Source: Phalacrocorax aristotelis
Taxonomy: Eukaryota; Chordata; Aves; Suliformes; Phalacrocoracidae
DNA length: 64,000 nucleotides
Assembly: GCF_949628215.1 (NCBI RefSeq)
Contig: NC_134283.1
Span: forward strand, 22,670,975 to 22,734,974
Reading direction: 5' to 3'
The translations under genes were made by a program, and so were the position numbers. The notes beneath the pieces are model-generated. The model worked only from the letters and a program-made list of their open reading frames with translations, did no database searches and was not told where the DNA came from. Shown here one piece after another: positions 21,301 through 36,300 of this stretch (its first letter is position 1; every line of letters starts with the position of its first letter).

Positions 21301-24300
21301 GCATCTTCTCCAGAAACAGGAATTTCTGTCAAGTCAGTGTTCATGAGCCTATTGTTAATATTCCTCTTGCTTCCACAGCAACAGCATAGGAAACAGATTT
21401 CTTTCTGACCTGCCAGTGTGATAAAGGTAATCGGCATGGTGAAATCCAGCAGCAGCATGTCACCTTCTAGCTGGGTAATGAGGCTGTGAAATAGCCAGCT
21501 GAGAAGTGGCAGGTAGTTGGCTCAAGCTTGCTAGTGTGGGCCTCTGGAGAGGCTTTCCAGAGGCTGCATGTTTCTACCACTACCACCACCACCACCACCT
21601 CTCTGTGGGTGCTAGTGTTTCTGTCCATGCAGTCAGCTCAGCTGTGTACTTGCATGGCTTATAGAAACAGTGTTGTACACGTGGAGGGGTGAGATCTGTC
21701 CTGTCTTTGGCTTAAGCTGCGCGTGGGACTAGTCTCATGCTCCCACAGGGGTCTGTCATGTTTTATTTGTGCACCTCAGCCTGCAGTTTATCAGTCTGCT
21801 GTGGACTTGTCCCATGAAAACTCTTGCTATTTCAGTCCTCGTAACCCCAAGGTAATGGTGTCATGTCACATCAGGTTGGGGAAGAGCAGAGTAACTGAAG
21901 ATGTGTCTGGGAGGTGAAGGGTGGCTAGGAGGAGTAAATACATGTAATTCTTTTAGAAAGAAAGGATTTCTAAGACTATGGTTCTCTCCTCACTTTGGTC
22001 TGCAGACCTCTATTTCTAGGAAGCATGCGGGTCAACAGTGAAATTGGAGAGCTTGAAGCAAGTAGGTCGCACTTGTCCTAGACTCTGACTCCACACCAGC
22101 TGGAGGGCATGGTGGTCTGCCAGAACAGTACCCTCACACATGCCAGAGCTTTGTTTTCTGTCAAATTAATCTGTAGCAATACGTAGTGAGCACTAAACTC
22201 TTGATACAGGGCTAGATGATGTGGAATAAACCATGACTGGACAGGTTGGTGGGTTCTTCTTGAGTCTTGAAGAGTATTTCCAGGGTCACTCTGCATGGCC
22301 CCTGCCCTTCCCCGGAAGGGGATTGCTGCATTCAGTCACCTCAGGAGTGGGTTGCTAAAAGGTTGCTGTCCTAAATGCCTTTTCAGTCTAAAGAAATCCA
22401 CTTCTCTCCCAGTCTCTCCTCTTCTCTCTCCATGCAGAGGAGAGATGATGAAATACTGAAGTGCACTGAGCACACGGTTGAGCCAGTGTGTAGTGAAAAG
22501 TGTCTGTCTTCCCATTGTCTAACCACAGGACACCTAGCTGCACTGAAGCAAAGGCCTCCCTGAGCAGAGCTGTGGGCTCTTGCCTCCAACAAATGGATGT
22601 CAGGAAGCGTGTCCTCTGTGCACCAGGCTTTTGAGTGCTGTGTGCGCTTTTGTTTTCATAGTCCCAAGGTTCTTTTTTCTCCCCGGGAGGCTGCCTTTGC
22701 TCTATGATGTTACATACTGAGTGTTTGCTGTATCTCCTTTTGCTGAGAGAAGAGTGGGAGAGGCTGTGCTACCATTCTCTCTCCCATTTTATCACTGTGG
22801 TCCTGGGATTTGGGCCCAAAAGGCTGGACTGGGCTTTTCTTTCAGCTTAACCACATGGGCAACATGTCCTCTCTTGTGTAGAGAAGTTGCCCTGGTACCG
22901 GAGCTACAGACTATCTCTAAGAGTGCTTTTGGCACCTTGGTGAAGCTCATGGTGTTCTGCTGGGTGTGGGGGGAATGGGATAGATCCTTTTCTATGCAGC
23001 TCCTTTGTTGTACAACCAAGCAAGGCCACTTGGTGATCCTGAAGTGTGGCTGTGCCTAGATCCATCTTGAACTCTGAGAATGGTTCAGTCTGAACCCTGA
23101 ACTTGGTGGGTGTAGAAGCCAAGCCATAATGTGGTAGGGACCTTTCAAAAGCACGATGATGATGCTCTCGGTCTCCTGACATCTAGGAGCCCTTTGTGAA
23201 AAGCTGACTCTTGCTTGCTGGGACTCAATGGGAGAATGGGCCCTGTCCCTGATAGCTTTCCCTGCCAGGTGAGGTAGAGCATATGGGAATAGTGAGATCA
23301 TTCCTGTCCTGTGAGTGCTGACTGCTCTTGCAGCAACAGAACAGTAGCTGAAAGGCTGTTCTGCTAGTCTTGGTGCTTTGTCCTGCATCCTCCAGCGTAA
23401 CCACTTGCTGTGACTGGTTAATCATCTCTCCTGTTAAAATAAGCTCAAGGAAAACATTATTTATTGGAAGAAAGGTGGCACTTCTGCGGCCTGCTAAATC
23501 ATGGTGGCAAACAAGCACTGCGGTCTGGCTTCCTGCAGGGTTCAGCAGAGGCTCTTTGCTGTTTGTTCTGGCCTCCTTTACAGGGCAGAGACCTGCTTTG
23601 TAGCTTCCCTTAGCTAAACTTCAAGCAGCAGCTGAGGCCAGCTGCTCAGCAGTAGTGCAGCTTCAGGCCTTGTTTGGGTCCTGCCCCTCATTAGAAGATG
23701 ATGGCGTCTGGGTTTCCTGGCAAGTACTACCACTCAGCAGCCTGTCGGTGCTTTCATCGTGTTGTTTTTCCACTGCTGTCAGCTCCTGCAGTGTGAGACT
23801 GCTTTCTGCCCTGTTTCTCTTAGCTTCTGATGATTTGCTGTCTCTTCCTTAAACAGCTGCACTAGGTGCCGGGCTGATGTCCTGTTAGTGTGCTGGACTT
23901 CTGAGGTTACAGCTGTGACTTAGTGTGGTCTGCTTTTGGTGAGGGGTTGGGGGAGAAGGATATGCAGGGGTGAAGTTTACTGAAGATGCAGGCAGATTAG
24001 GAGGGGTTACCTCACCCTTTGGAAGGATCAGGAGAAGGCTACCTGTTTGAGGGAATCCAAAGGAAACAAGACCTGGCTGTGCTGGGAGTGAATTCAACCT
24101 CAGGAAGGGTTGGGCTAGAAACACAGGCTGCTGCCTGGTACTGTGGACATCCCAGGTAGAGAGGTGAAGAGCTAGAGGTGAGACACTGATGAGGAAAAGC
24201 ACCAAAGACACTTCTCTGTCCCCAGCTGTGGCCCAGAGGAACTTGCTGCCTGACAGCAGAGGAGAGATGGCACATCACTGCTGGTGGTGTGCAGCCCCAG

Positions 24301-27300
24301 AAAAGGTCTTGAATTCTGTGAGGAATGAAGGGTCTCTGGGTGCTTCTCAGGTGAGATTTCGGAGAAGCAGCTTCAGGAGTGTCTGAGGTGACTATAAACA
24401 GACAGCAACAAGCCAAATGGTAACGACTGCAGCCTTCTGAAGGGAGACATGGGCAATGTAGCTGATCTGCAGACTGCTGTGTAACCCTTCAGCTACTTCA
24501 CGGCTTCAGGCCTGGGAGATGGCAAATGATATTTTAATTTTTATATATGCAGTGATAGGCCCAGGTGCTTTGGTGTGAGATGTCAGGGTTACAGCAGATA
24601 ATTGTGTGAAAACATCAGTTCTGCTTGGAAGCTGTGAAAGCTAATTCTGTGCTTGTGTGCAAGAAGACAAATCAGTCCTTGCCAGGAAGCACTTGAGCCC
24701 GAGCTTGATTCAGAGCTCTGCAGTGCAATTATGGGAGGATGCTGAAGAAGTAAGGGGTGGAAGTATGAGCTGGTGGGGTCATGGGTTGCTCTGTCTGAGC
24801 AGAGCTTACAGGACAGGCTTTGACTGACAGATGTCTGAAAGACTGAGTAATGGCTTGATTCCTTGTTATGACAAAGCAAAGCAGGAGAGGATAGTAGTAT
24901 TCCTGTGTATCTGAAATCTCTCAAGAAAATGTCATTTGAAATGTCAAGGTGTGGTGTTGGCACAGCGCTGTGTTGAATTAAGCTTCAGTTTTGTTTATGC
25001 CTCATGTACAGCCAGTTGCATCAAACTAGAGGGCCTCATCAGAGAGCTGAAAGGAGCTGGCTGTAAGTATGTGTCATGGTAATCTCGAGTGCTGCTCTGC
25101 TTGAATACACAGCAGAAAAAGGCTGTCGTTTTGACAAGTTGCTGGGCTGTTGCAGGAGGCAGCTTTCTGGGAACTGTGACCTGGCCATAATTTACTAGCT
25201 TTTGCGGGGGAGGAGAGAGAGAACAAGAGCACGGTAATTCAAGCACTCCCTCGCCAAATGTTGGCTTGGTCTGTTTCTTAAAGTGCGTGAACTGCTTGGA
25301 AAAATGCCGAAACAGGCAAACGTACTTCTCAAAAGCAATTGCTCGGTTGAGGCTGCGTGCTGCTGTTAGTCAGCATCTGGAGGAGTTCATCAGGAGTGCT
25401 GGGCTGTAGGTGCAGGTGTCTCTCCCTTTTGGCAGGCAGCTGGGGAAGAGGCATGGCAGAAGACTCAAAGCAAGCACCTCACCGATATGCAGCACATAGG
25501 ACCTCAGGCAGCCGCCCCTGCTGAGGTGCTGCGGTTGCTGCCAGAGGCCGACTCCAGCTTGGTCTGAACTTGCATTAGGAAACAGGAACATGAGCTTTTG
25601 GAGAGTGTGGGGCTTGCTCAGCAGTGGGTCCACTTACTAGTCACAGTGCTACTGGGACAGCCCTTCTGGCAGGGGATTCGTGAAACCATGGGATTAGCTC
25701 TTAACTGAGAAGCCTGACATGTGAATAGCCCAATTAAACTCAGTGGCCCAGCAGCTGGAGGAGGACAGGCTCGTGTAAGGTGCTGGTACGCCATGGGATG
25801 CATTGGGTCAGGGTTTATAAATCCGGTCCAATTTTTGGAAAACATGTTCTGTTCTGTCTGCTTGGATGCTAAGAGATTCAGAAGAGTTTAGTTCCTGCAG
25901 TTTGTGGCTGGCCTTCTCCGTAAATATTAATTCCAAGTGTTACATAAACATAGCTCTTATTCCAGTTGCAACATAATGTTGTGCTGGCTCTTGTGCTGTG
26001 GAGCTGGGGGGACAGCCTCCTCGTCGAGTGGGACAACATGCTCTGGGAACTTGCTCAGAGCTGTTGAGGGAGAGGCTGCAAGTGTGCAGCTTGTGTCTGG
26101 TCTAAATGCGATGCAGCTCTGACCTCCTGGGAGTGGATGGTACAGCCAACTCTACTTTTTGTGTCACTAGCATCAAGTGACCCAGTAACAGGGTGGCTTC
26201 TTGCAGCCTCAAAAGTAAAAGCAGAGTTGCAGGTCATGGTGACACCAAAACGAACTGATGGTTTTGCTGTAGCAGAGTTGGAGTTGAGGAAACAAGCCAA
26301 AAGTTTTTGGAAGCTTCACTACCGAACTAAGACATGGTAGGATACGCAATAACTGCTTCCTCTCCAAGGTCTTGTATAGCTGCAAAACAACATCACATGC
26401 CTTTTTGGGCAGGCTTAGTTTTCTTGAGCTCTGCACAATTACAGAGAACTGAATGTAGGAGGTATATAAATGTAGCTGGTGCAGTCTGGAAGACAGGAAG
26501 TCCCCTGTGTCTTCCCCTGCAGTCTGATTTTATTGGTGCAATACTCTTACTGGGACCTTTTCTCTCATTCATTGAGCAACTGCTGAATTTTGCTCTGGGC
26601 TTTCTCCAGCCTCCACTAAAAGCAAACTAGTAAAACCCTAATCTGACAGTGGAACTTAATTTCCATTCGGACTCCAAAGCTCATCCTCCAAGAGTTCTCG
26701 GAAGGATGAATGAAACTTATTACAGTGTAATTCCAGTAGATTTCCTCTCTGTAACTATATCTTAGCTTTCAAAAATCAAGCAATTGCAAAGCAGATGACA
26801 GAATTCTTTGCATGCAGGGTGCTGCCTGTGAGCTGGGCTTTTTGCAGGGTTTAGGAAGTTATCATCATCAGTAACAATCCTGGTCAGGCTGAATGGAGGT
26901 GAGGGGTGTGTTCTGATCATTTTGGCATGATCCAGTGTTTGACTTTGACAAGGGTCATGCTGAAAACTCCATTGTCTTGAGTCATCTGGATGATGTTTTC
27001 CCACCTTGAAAGTATAAGTTGATAATGTTTCGGTAGAACAAAACACAGCTAGATAGCTGCAGCATAGTCTGGGGAGCAGAGATCTAGGTTAAGTTTCTGT
27101 TTTGCGTCAGCTGTGATGCGTGTTGTTGGGAAAGTAGCTCTCTTTGGACTCCTTACTAGAAGTAAGGGCACCACCAAACTCTCCTATAAACTGCTGAGAA
27201 ACATGACAGCAACTATTTAAGTATCTGGCCTTTCCCCCCCATAACCACCACCTGTTTCCTGTGAGACTTAGCAGTGGTAACATCTTCATACCTAAAAAGC

Positions 27301-30300
27301 GCTGGCTCAAAAACATCTTTGCTAGAACCCCTTAGAAATACCTAGAAGAGTTAAAGTCAGCTTGAAAGCCATTTCACCCTTCTACCCCTTGGGCTGAGGA
27401 CAGTATTGCACTGGACTTTACACCCAGCTACAGGCACAAGCTGGAGAGCATCCTCCACACCAGGCTCCAAACTGAGCTTGTAATGTCAAAAGATCAAATT
27501 CCTCAAGCTAGGCTGAGTCCTTGCTCTGACCTCGGTGCTGTGGATGTTCATGCCATAACACTGGACTCGTACGGTTCAGTGGAAGGGAAAGGCAGCCTCA
27601 GTGCTCCTGCTTCAAAGAAACCAGGGAGAAATGTCTGGTTTTTGTTCTCTGGACGGTGTGTTCACATCTGGTTTGACTAAACTCTTCCAGCTACATTCCT
27701 TTCCCCATAAAAGTCTTGAATCCCTAGGAGGGTGCTTGCCTAACCGCCCCTCTGAGGTGAAGCTGAAGGGAGGTGAACATTGTGTACCAGTGCAACTAGT
27801 AGAGCTTTGAGGAGGAGGATTATATGACGTTCCTCAGTTCTGGATTCAGTTTTTCCATAGCGACACTGAAATGCTTTTGGCTCAAATAGGCCTTTTATCT
27901 TGACAGAGCTCAGCATGTTGTGGTTGCTTCTTGGTTAGGGCTGCAGCTTGGCTGGCCACCTGACCTGTAGCAAGGGTAACGGAAGAAACAAAGGTTTCCT
28001 CTACTTGAAACTTGAGGAGGGGAAGGCTTCTGAGCATATTCCTCCATCCTGGGCAGAGGTTGCCTGCCATACAAGAGGGATTTAAATGGCCTTCCTCTTC
28101 ACCAGTCTCTCTCTACCTCTTAGTGCCTGACCTTACTTTACCAGTATAATTTCAAGGTTGCTGTTAGTGTCTTTTTGGCTTTGAAAGCTTTTCAGGTGCT
28201 TCCACTAGTATCTGAGGAAACTTGCTGGTGGGTACAGATAGGTTTTTGGTCATGATTTCTTCAGAGAAGCCTGCAGCCAGAGCCCTTTTGGCTAAAGGAA
28301 GTGCCTAAGTTGTTTAGTTTCTTTTTTTTTTTAAGTTTGCTAGCAAATACTTCCTAGAAAATCAGCAACCTTCCGTCTTGATCAAGCACGGTGGACGTGT
28401 GTGCTCAGTTACAAAGATAGTGTCACAGTTTCCTCTTTAAGATGAGGCAAGGCTGGTACAGTGAAACACCAATCTCTTCCTGCATTTGGTTTGTCCATGA
28501 TAAAACTGAGCATAAATACAAGTGTATGACTTAACATATAGGTTTTGTCTAGGTGATCTTTCGGAGAAGGGAATGCCTAGAGAAGTGCTGAGCACCAGCT
28601 TTCTTGGATATGCTCACAAAACCCCCAAACCCAGCACAAACCCTGTAGAGTGGAATCATTCTTTCTTTTTCAGACTTGAAACTTCACCTCCAGAGCACAG
28701 ACTATGGGAACTTCCTGGCCAATGAAGCCTCCCCACTCACTGTCTCAGTCATAGACGACAAGCTGAAGGAGAAGATGGTGGTGGAGTTCCGTCACATGAG
28801 GAACCACGCATATGAGCCCCTAGCAAGTTTTCTGGACTTCATCACGTGAGTGGCAACTGTTCGTGAACAGCATTTGAAACCTTGGTGTTCTTCCAGACTT
28901 GAGGGCTCTCGGGCCAGTTTTCCACACTCAGCCCTGTAGTTGCTATGTTTTCTGCAGCTTCTTGAATGAAACTGGTTTTGTTGTATCTGGAGGTCTCCAA
29001 CCAGCAGCACAGTATGACTATGTTGTTGAAGGGTTCTGCAGTTCTGCTCCCAGGGTATGCATGCTTCACTGGCACAGCTCCTTAGCTGCCTTCTGTTGCA
29101 GAATTGGTTCAGTCTCTATTGGAGCTGTCACTTACGCTTGTCCCATGTGTTAAATGTTCCTGAGACTTTTAAAAGTGATCCTGCTGCAAAACATATGCAT
29201 GCCATGCATGTGCATGACAGCAGTTGCCTTCTAGTTTTGACTCACCGAGGTCAATCAGCCTTCATCAGGCTGCTGTGATCCTGCCATCCCACCCCAGGGG
29301 CTGTAGGCCTTCCTCTGATCCCCTCACAGACTGGCTCAGGGGTTTGAGCTGGCCAAAAATTGAACAACTTTTCCCCTCTTGGGCTTAATCTTTGGCTGAT
29401 TTTTCTCAGCCAGCGCTAAGCGGAAGGGAGGGCCTACAATATGCAGCAGGGTAAGACAGGACTGCAGCAGCCGCAGCATGTCCCTGTCAGCGCATTAAAA
29501 GACATGGGGTGTGTGTGCTTCCACAGCAGGTTCAGCTGAGTGAAAAGCTTGAAATCGCACAGACCTCGTTTAAGTATCTTCTAGCAGTGTTGCATAGCCT
29601 TCTGCTTCTTTGTGTGCTGCTCTTGTTTTGATCTGCAATAAAATGAAATTGCTAACCTCAGTGAGATACCAGTTGTACTAGTTTGCATCTGAAACATGGA
29701 AGTAAAATTGCCTTTTTTCCTTTCCTTAGTCTGTGTTCCTGTAAGCTCTAGTTTGGCTTGAAAACTGCATAGCCAGTGGCCTTCTCTAACCAGTAAGGAG
29801 ACATGTCATGGCCAAAAGTTAATTTCTGGTTCAGTAGAACATGACTTTAACTTTCATCTCTAAGAAGATGATTGTACTCTGTCCTTGAGTGAGATAGCTG
29901 ATACATCATCATTCATTTATTTGGTATAATGAGCATGGGCTCATCGCAGGCACTCTGGCAAATGATGTTTAATCTTGCATTTTTTGCAGTTGTGTGTGCA
30001 TTATCTTGCTTGCCACCTAGAGATTTTTGAATGATGCAGGCTAATGTGGAAAGGCCTTTGTGGTCGATTCAAAGATTTTTTTTTTTTTTTTTTTACATTT
30101 TGGCCTATCTGTGGCATCTCCTGCATGTGCAAATATTGATTAAAGACCTGTCTCTCTGCTGTATTCCTTCCTGTTCTGCCCTCTCTATATTGGGACAGTA
30201 ACACTAATTTTTCTAACCCAGTGGCTCATACCTGTTATCTTCTGGGTTGCTGTGCTAAAGCTGCCTGTCTTTTAAGCCTTTCTTATTTTCTAAGAAATAG

Positions 30301-33300
30301 GTTTTTTTTCTTACATACCTGTCACTAAGAATCATCACACTTTGGTATCTGGCTAGAGACGTGGAGCAAGACATCAGCAAGACATTACCAAGCCCTTGTT
30401 TTGCAGCAGTGTTTGCAATAGATGAAGCAGTTTCTAGGTCATCATCTTAGTTGTATGGAGCAATCTCTTCTGTTATCTCAAACATAAAATATTCAAGTTA
30501 ACTTTCAAAACACCTCTACCATCTTTAATTTGCTGTAAAGACATCAGTACCGTTGGAGCCTGGCAATATTAGGTAGTTTGTCCTCCACTGGTGCTTTTCC
30601 TTTGCTGCCCTACAGGTTTATGGAAATGTCTAGTCTCTATGGAAGTATCATAGTAATCACTAATGGTCTTTTCTTTTAGCTTCTGTCATGTCTTTTTAAA
30701 GGCAATAGTTTGGGCAGGACACATGAGTATCTTGCAGGCTTTGCTGTTCCCTAACAGTCTCACTTTGAAAATAGACAGGTGGAAAAGATGAACTGAAAGG
30801 TCTCAGACCGTGCCTCCCCTGATGACATGCTGCATGACTTGATAGGAAGGGCTGTGAATGGCTGTGGAAATCCACTTACCTGTTACACCAATCCTGTTGA
30901 CCTTTATCCTGTGCCTACATCCAGCGCGAGTTATGCAGAAGACCTTGAGCATCTCATGTGATAGGCTGATAGGCTGGTTCTCACAGCTGTTTGAATAACT
31001 TAACTTTAAAACTAGTGTTTTGCCCTCAACTTGATTTAACTTTGATCTTGCCCTGCTACTTTCTGATTTTGATGAGTTCTCTATAACAAAACAAAGCTCT
31101 GTGCAGATATCTGTATCTCATGTTTCTTCCTTGAGTTATCTTCACTCTCATCTCTTCTTTTTTTACCTGCAAGACTTCTTTAATGCCACTGTCTTCAGTG
31201 CTGCCTAGAGGAAGGCAAAAGGTGAAGCAGGAGAAAAGCTGTCTTCCTACATGAAGTGTCTCTACTCTCTTGCCGAACCCTTTTTGCAAAGAGTCCAAGT
31301 GTTCAGTTGTGCTTTGGCATGGTTCCACTGCTCCACCAATAGAGGGGTCTCCTCTGGGTCTTATCACACCAGTGGCATATTGATGAAATAGAGAAGGTGT
31401 TACCAGCTTCATCTGGCCCAAGGTGGGAGTCGCTATTAATGTTTTAGGAGCTCTAATAACTTTTAACGATGCTACAGACAAGTTAAAGCAGAAGAATGAG
31501 GACAGTGAAACACCAGGAGTTTGGAGAGAGTGCTGATTTTTGCCTAGTGGGTCTTAATATCTTCTGTTGATAATACTAGTATGTTTAGTGACAGGGCTAG
31601 AAGAAAAGAGGGTAGACTAGATATGACTTCTTGGGTTGCCATTTAGGCAGTGATTTGTTCTCTGAGACTGTCCTGTTGGTTGCAGTAGGTTTCGGTTTGG
31701 GGCAGGGGGCAGAATTTTCAGGGATTATTGTCCCACTGACAGCGTGAAGCCTCTCATGCATGTCCCAAATAGTTGGAGTGGAGAACAGCTCTGTTCAGAG
31801 GCTGGCAGTGTGTCTTGTACCAGTAGCCTTTGTCTAACCCAGGGTGGTGTGTCAGCAACATCAGAGATGTTTGGCTAAAGGATGTTGGCAGTGCTGGGGA
31901 TGTTGTGCCTGTGCAAGTGGTGGAGGTACTGTGTCATCCTGCCTACCCTGGGTGACACTGGCACAAACATGTGCCGCTTCATCATCTTTTCCGGCTGGGC
32001 ACACAGATAGGCATGATGGGGTGATTTATCTTTGCCTTTAAACCTGACTATTTCCCACTCTTTTATCTTAGGGCAGTTAATGAAGCTTGAGCAGGAAATA
32101 GTAAAGACTGTTCCTGTTAGAAAGCTCAGGGCCAGTGAGGCACCAGGTGGTCAGAAGAAGAAATTGTACTCAACTGAATGTATCCATATGCTAAAACCGT
32201 ACAGGCTGAATTGAAATAGAAAATGGTAGAAAGACATAGAGAGTTTGAGCAGGGCTGCCTTCTGCAGGAGGAAAGCTTGAGTTCACTGCAGTTCTCTTGA
32301 GAGAGAGGCATTGGGTTGTAAACAGAGATCTTTAAAATCAAGTGGAATTGTAGGAGGTGTGTCTGGCTTAAAATGGAAAAAAAATGTTTTGTAGCATGTC
32401 CAGTTCACTCAAACTCACTGCTGCTGGACACTTTGTTATGTACTTACATTTTTTGCCTGCTTAGAAATGTTGGATAACCTCACACAAGACAGGCCCATCA
32501 ATGCCTGTTAAACACCTGGGTGCCATCTCACTGTGAGTGGCCAGGGTGTAGGTGGCTGGTGCCAGGGTGTGGATCAAGCATTTAAAAAGCATCAGGCTTT
32601 CCCCTTCATGAATGTCCTGCTGGACCTCTGGGGTAGTCTGGAGTCAATCAACAGGTGACTGTTGTGCTTGTTTCTGGAGGATGCTCAGATCTTAACCCAG
32701 GGCACATTGCTGAGGAGATCTGGGGGAACTGTCTGATCTTAGGAACAGCTGTAGTCCTTGTCCCCTCTGATTGCTCCAGAGCCAACCTGCCAAAAGCTAT
32801 GCTGTTTGTTCACATGTGGGATTATGGTATGTAATTTCTCTTGCCTCTTCTAAATGGTCTATGAACTAGGTGAGGACACAGGAAGAAGCAGCAACGGGGA
32901 TGGTGTGGGGACTCTGGAGCACCAGGAGACTCTGTGCTCCTGGTGTGCTTTCCGTTCCCAGCTCCAAGGAGATGAGGCAGTGCTGCCTGCTGCTTGCCAG
33001 AAGGTGGCACTCGAGCCCCGTGGCTGCCTGTCCCAAGGTACACATAGCACTCTAGGTAAGGATGGGCACCTATGGAGGTGGGCAGGAGTTAACCTGTCCC
33101 CTGAGTTTAGGGGGAAAGGACAGTGTTTAAAAGCATATGAACAAAACAGACCCGAGAATGCAGCTAGGCAGCAACCCCAAAGCGAGGTCTTTGCTTCCCA
33201 AGTCACTTACTGTCACTAATTTTTATCCTGTTGTGCTCCTCTCCTGGCACCATGCGGACTCTTTCCTGGCTCCGATTGTCTCCAGGAACTCTTCTGTGGC

Positions 33301-36300
33301 AAGTGTTGCGTTGTTAGTACCAAAATATTGAGGAAGTTGGCCAATTTCCCTTTTGTTTTTTCAAGTGGTGGCTGTAGCTGGCCGCCTCTGCCACTGTGTA
33401 TCATGGCAAGGAAAAGCTCAACTTGTTGAGCCTGCTATGGTCCCTATGAAACACCTGCTGGCTCTGTGTCTTGCTATGCAGCTCTTCTCTGGAAGGCTGC
33501 TGGTGCTTTCCTACGTCTTTTTTCAGCCAACCATAGTAGGTTCTGACTGATAGGCACATGTTGGCTGTTAACAGCTCTGCTCAACACAAACAATTGACTG
33601 TTTGGCTGAGAGAATGCAGCAATGTTCTGTAGGGCAGCAACAAACAGGTATTAAGTGTACTTGAAAGAGCCAAACCCACTTCCTGAATTCAACAAGCACA
33701 TATTGACTTGTGGGATGGAAGTGGGTTTTAGGTTCTTCTCGGTGATGTGCTGCCCTGCCTTTCTGTAAAGGCTTTGTTCTTTGTGTTAGCCTAACATGGT
33801 GCCATGTCCTACCTCTTCTTCCGTCCAGTGTTCCTGTATACGGTTTAGATAGAATACTTTATCTGTGGTTCATGGTGTCGCTCCTGACTCCAGCCTGCTG
33901 TAGCCTGATTGGATTGTCAGCCTTAGTATTTTTCCAGGGGTGGAAGGAAAAGGGGTGGGTTTTTTTGCTTTTGCTTCAGTACAGTCTCTTCCCTGCTCTG
34001 CGAAGTCTGGTTTCACAGCAGCCTGATGTGAGGGCTTTGGCAGCTCTGATGTGGTGGGCCCCTTGAGCCCTTGCAGCAAGCTGATGGGCAGAGAAGGGTT
34101 CGATCTCATGTTCAGGTGGGGGAGCTTCTGGTAACTGTGTAGAAACTGAATCTGCTGTAGGAGTGAGGTCTGGGGTGGGGAGCTGCATCTAAACACACTT
34201 TCCAATTCTGTGATCAAGCCTGTCATCAGAGGACTGAATAGGTCCTTTTTGTCTTTACCAGTCTGCTAGGGCTGGGAACTGGGTTCTTTGTTGCCCTGAG
34301 GATGCCGCTGGGAACTTGGCTTTCAGTATGTTTTTTGTCGTCACAAGACATGTTTTTGATGAGACTGCATGTACCTTTCCCCCTTGTGCATGCCTTTTCT
34401 TAGCTGACACTTCCCTCTTTTACCTTCTCCCTGACCCAGTCCTGTTCTGCCTCTCCCCTGCACTGGATAGATCTAGTTTCTGCTGCACAACTTTGAGTTC
34501 AAACTTAATCTTGCAGCAGTGGTTTTTTCCAGAGCCAAATTGTTTCAGTTGCTACTTGACGTGAAGAGCAGTAATCCTCTCTTCTGGACTAGGACCTTGC
34601 CTGTCTTTATTCTAAATATACTAGAGCGTGCATCCTGCCATAACTGTGGAGGTTACAATGCGGAGACTACATGCTTTTGAAGTCTTGCAGGAGAAAAAAC
34701 TCCAAATGCTTTACATTAGACACTTCCAGTTTATTTGGGCAAATGGAACAATCTGAAGGATCTTTCCTAATGCTGCTGTGGTTAAAACTGTACTATACTA
34801 TTTTCAATTAGTTGTTGACTTGATGGCGGTGGGATCGGGAAGCAAAAATTACTGTAGTGGCTGGGGAACCTGCAATAAAAGGTTTAAGAGCCTTTTCTGG
34901 CAGAGATGGTTTTGGCAGAGAAGCATAGTTTTCTGACAAACAGCTTCCCTGTTTGCAGGGAGTGCAAAGTTGAACTGATAAGCCAAGTTCTTGGAGGGAT
35001 TATGCAATATTCAAAATAAGAGGGCATGTAACTAATGGTCTGAAAATGATGACAGGCTTGCGTTGTCTGGATGGTAGCATCAGAACTCCATCTGTTCTCC
35101 TGCATACCCAAAGGATACAGATCTCATACCAGTTTCTCAGAACCAGTGTCTCTGAAAATGCACTGGGTTGCATGCCTAGTGGTGGCCGTGGAAGTCATCT
35201 TTCAAAATGGAGTGACTGTGGGTGTCCTCATCAGAAGGGGACTCTTTGAAAGGTGGATTTCACTGTGTATTATGTTGAGGGGATGCTTTTTGTCCCAAAC
35301 CTCAAGTGCCTGGAGAATACTTCATTTGGCCGGTGGATTTGAATTGGAACAGTGTGACCTTCCTCCTACTGACCAATGCTGTTCTTTGCTTGGAAGGTGT
35401 TAGCATGGTGCCTAGCAAACACAGTGAGCCACGGTAATGATCGGAAAAGCTAGCAAAGTGTTATCGGTGGCAGTAAAGGTGCAGCAAAATGCTAATGATG
35501 AGCTCCAGAGGTAGGCCTGCGTTTCACTAAGATAAGAGAAATCTTTAATGAAACTCTGCAGTCCTGAGGAGGGCCTATAGCATGCAAGCTGTGGCTGAGT
35601 AGGTGAGAACACAGTGTCCCTGGATAACATCCCTGTCCAAGCTGATGCTGTTTCGTCCAGAGGCAGTGTGTGGACCTAACTATCTTCTTAGGCTTTGTTT
35701 AAAGCTGAATCCCTCTGGTGATTCTGTAACTCACAGGAGCAGTCCTTCTACTTCTCCCATGTTTCTTCTCTCAGTCTTTCCCTCTGCAGGCTGAACAGCA
35801 TGTCTGTTAGAGTCATAAAACAGGGAGGGAAGGAGTATGTTAGGAGGCTATCAATGCTCCTCTGATGAATTTATGTGTGGTTGCAATGTCTCCAGAGGAC
35901 AACCTGCATGCAGCGTGTTTGGTTGGATGAATGTTCACCGAGTACTTCTGTCCCCATGTAACAACATGTTCTTTCCTTGACTGAAACTGTTCTCAAGGTC
36001 TTCTGCTGCTGGACCTTAGCAGCTTTCATTTTTCTTTTACCTTTCCATCGATTTGCCTCACCTAGTGCTCTAGGCTGGCAAGTTCAGCCCAAAGAAGGCC
36101 TGGAGGCCAAAGGCACTGCTTCTGAAGACTTCTTGAGGCACCTTGGGTTCTAGTCCCCTTTTCCAGATCCATTCTGTAAGCTAGCTTGAAATCTGGCAAA
36201 TATTTACATAGAGCTTTGTGTGAATAGTGCAATATTTAGAGGCCAAGCAAAATCTTGTGTCTACCCCACATGGTTTACTGCATGTGAAGTGGGATGATGA